IMG/VR virus record: IMGVR_UViG_3300042923_001008
Span: 1 to 44,603 of that record
Strand: one strand, 5' to 3'
Origin: a virus
DNA length: 44,603 nucleotides
Below the pieces are notes generated by a model that did no database searches, had not been told where the DNA came from, and was given only the letters and a program-made list of their open reading frames with translations. How positions within the stretch are numbered: position 1 is the stretch's first letter; each line of letters opens with the position of its first letter. Of the stretch, positions 44,458 to 44,603 are shown one piece after another. The position numbers and the translations under genes are program-made.

Positions 44458-44503
44458 TTGCATTTTGTCGCTGTCTATGCACATAGATAATGACAAAATG
44501 CAA
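44458..44503. other. attP: attP of the serine integrase
   Basis: TTGCATTTTGTC (44458-44469) and GACAAAATGCAA (44492-44503) are perfect 12-bp inverted arms around a 22-base centre. The midpoint falls between 44480 and 44481, giving the non-palindromic dinucleotide CA inside the core ATGCACATAG, which is also the start of the attL repeat at 98. A 46-bp site with such arms and an asymmetric central pair fits large serine integrases. The right half of this site is found at 113-124 in attL; the left half is replaced there by feoB. Confidence 0.85.
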
Positions 44504-44603
44504 TATAATTAATATTATATTTTCCAATGAAATTTCAATGTTCTACCGTCTATTTCTATAAAATCAATCAGTGTTGTTACGAATGTCCTTTGTTCTTCGA
44601 TTG
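44477..44603. repeat. 127-bp exact direct repeat, right copy (attP side)
   Basis: Identical to 98-224. Here it follows phage sequence, so it shows the left phage end again after the right end. Length 127 equals a k-mer size in common use in de Bruijn assemblers, which suggests a contig that walked around the excised circle (or a tandem copy) and stopped at the branch to feoB. Confidence 0.9.
44515..44603 (-). pseudogene. int: Repeated 3' end of the serine integrase gene (partial, window edge)
   Basis: The last 89 bases repeat the integrase C-terminal codons and stop codon at 136-224. It is a second view of the same gene end on the circular or tandem form, cut by the window edge. It should not be counted as a separate gene. 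Confidence 0.85.

Noticed and set aside
1-44603. CRISPR array
   Set aside because: No regularly spaced repeated 24-40 base unit was seen anywhere; the repeats found are pairs.

Overview
The window is a complete temperate siphophage genome (about 44.38 kb, positions 98-44476) from a low-G+C Gram-positive host, most likely a member of the Clostridia. The pointers are AT-rich codon use, strong AGGAGG-type ribosome sites, frequent TTG/GTG starts, TTGACA/TATAAT promoters and a host flank encoding a clostridial-type FeoB. The first 105 bases, read on the minus strand, encode an internal FeoB segment, so the phage sits inside the host ferrous-iron transporter gene. The last 127 bases repeat positions 98-224 exactly. 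The right end of the phage therefore joins its own left end, as in an excised circle or a tandem copy, and not host DNA. The window thus shows one attL and one attP, and a 46-bp attP with 12-bp inverted arms can be read at 44458-44503.

Layout. (1) 0.1-3.0 kb is the lysogeny region: a large serine integrase, two XRE regulators, and two related roughly 40-residue proteins each convergent with one regulator and sharing a two-way terminator with it. The immunity switch lies at 2953-3034. (2) 3.0-17.6 kb is the rightward early region: small phage genes, an ISL3-family transposase, a BRO/ORF6C antirepressor, a 3D-domain exported protein, an HNH nuclease, a radical SAM enzyme, replication proteins (initiator, DnaB-like helicase, SSB), a MazG-like pyrophosphohydrolase and a late regulator. 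(3) 17.6-19.3 kb is a junction with a terminator, a degenerate tRNA-Leu-like element, a catalytic-domain-only tyrosine recombinase, an HNH nuclease and a probable cos region. (4) 19.3-35.4 kb is an HK97-type head and long non-contractile tail module, with a canonical -1 frameshift in the tail-chaperone pair and a self-contained membrane-protein transcription unit inserted before the tape measure. (5) 35.4-38.6 kb holds a YopX/ribbon-helix-helix convergent pair and the lysis cassette, whose amidase carries a phosphodiester-glycosidase-like C-terminus.

(6) 38.6-44.45 kb is accessory DNA between lysis and attP. It holds a leftward small protein, a XerD-like recombinase flanked by near-identical 15-bp direct repeats, a leftward DUF4359-like exported protein, and a rightward cluster: a ribbon-helix-helix-like protein, a structured leader, a VirB2-like two-helix membrane protein, a 68-residue membrane protein, a 748-residue VirB4/HerA-type ATPase and a small final protein. 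A conjugation-type ATPase with pilin-like partners but no relaxase or other channel genes, in the position where prophages usually carry lysogen-protective cargo, is the strongest candidate here for an undescribed system.

All functions are read from sequence by eye; no database search was run.
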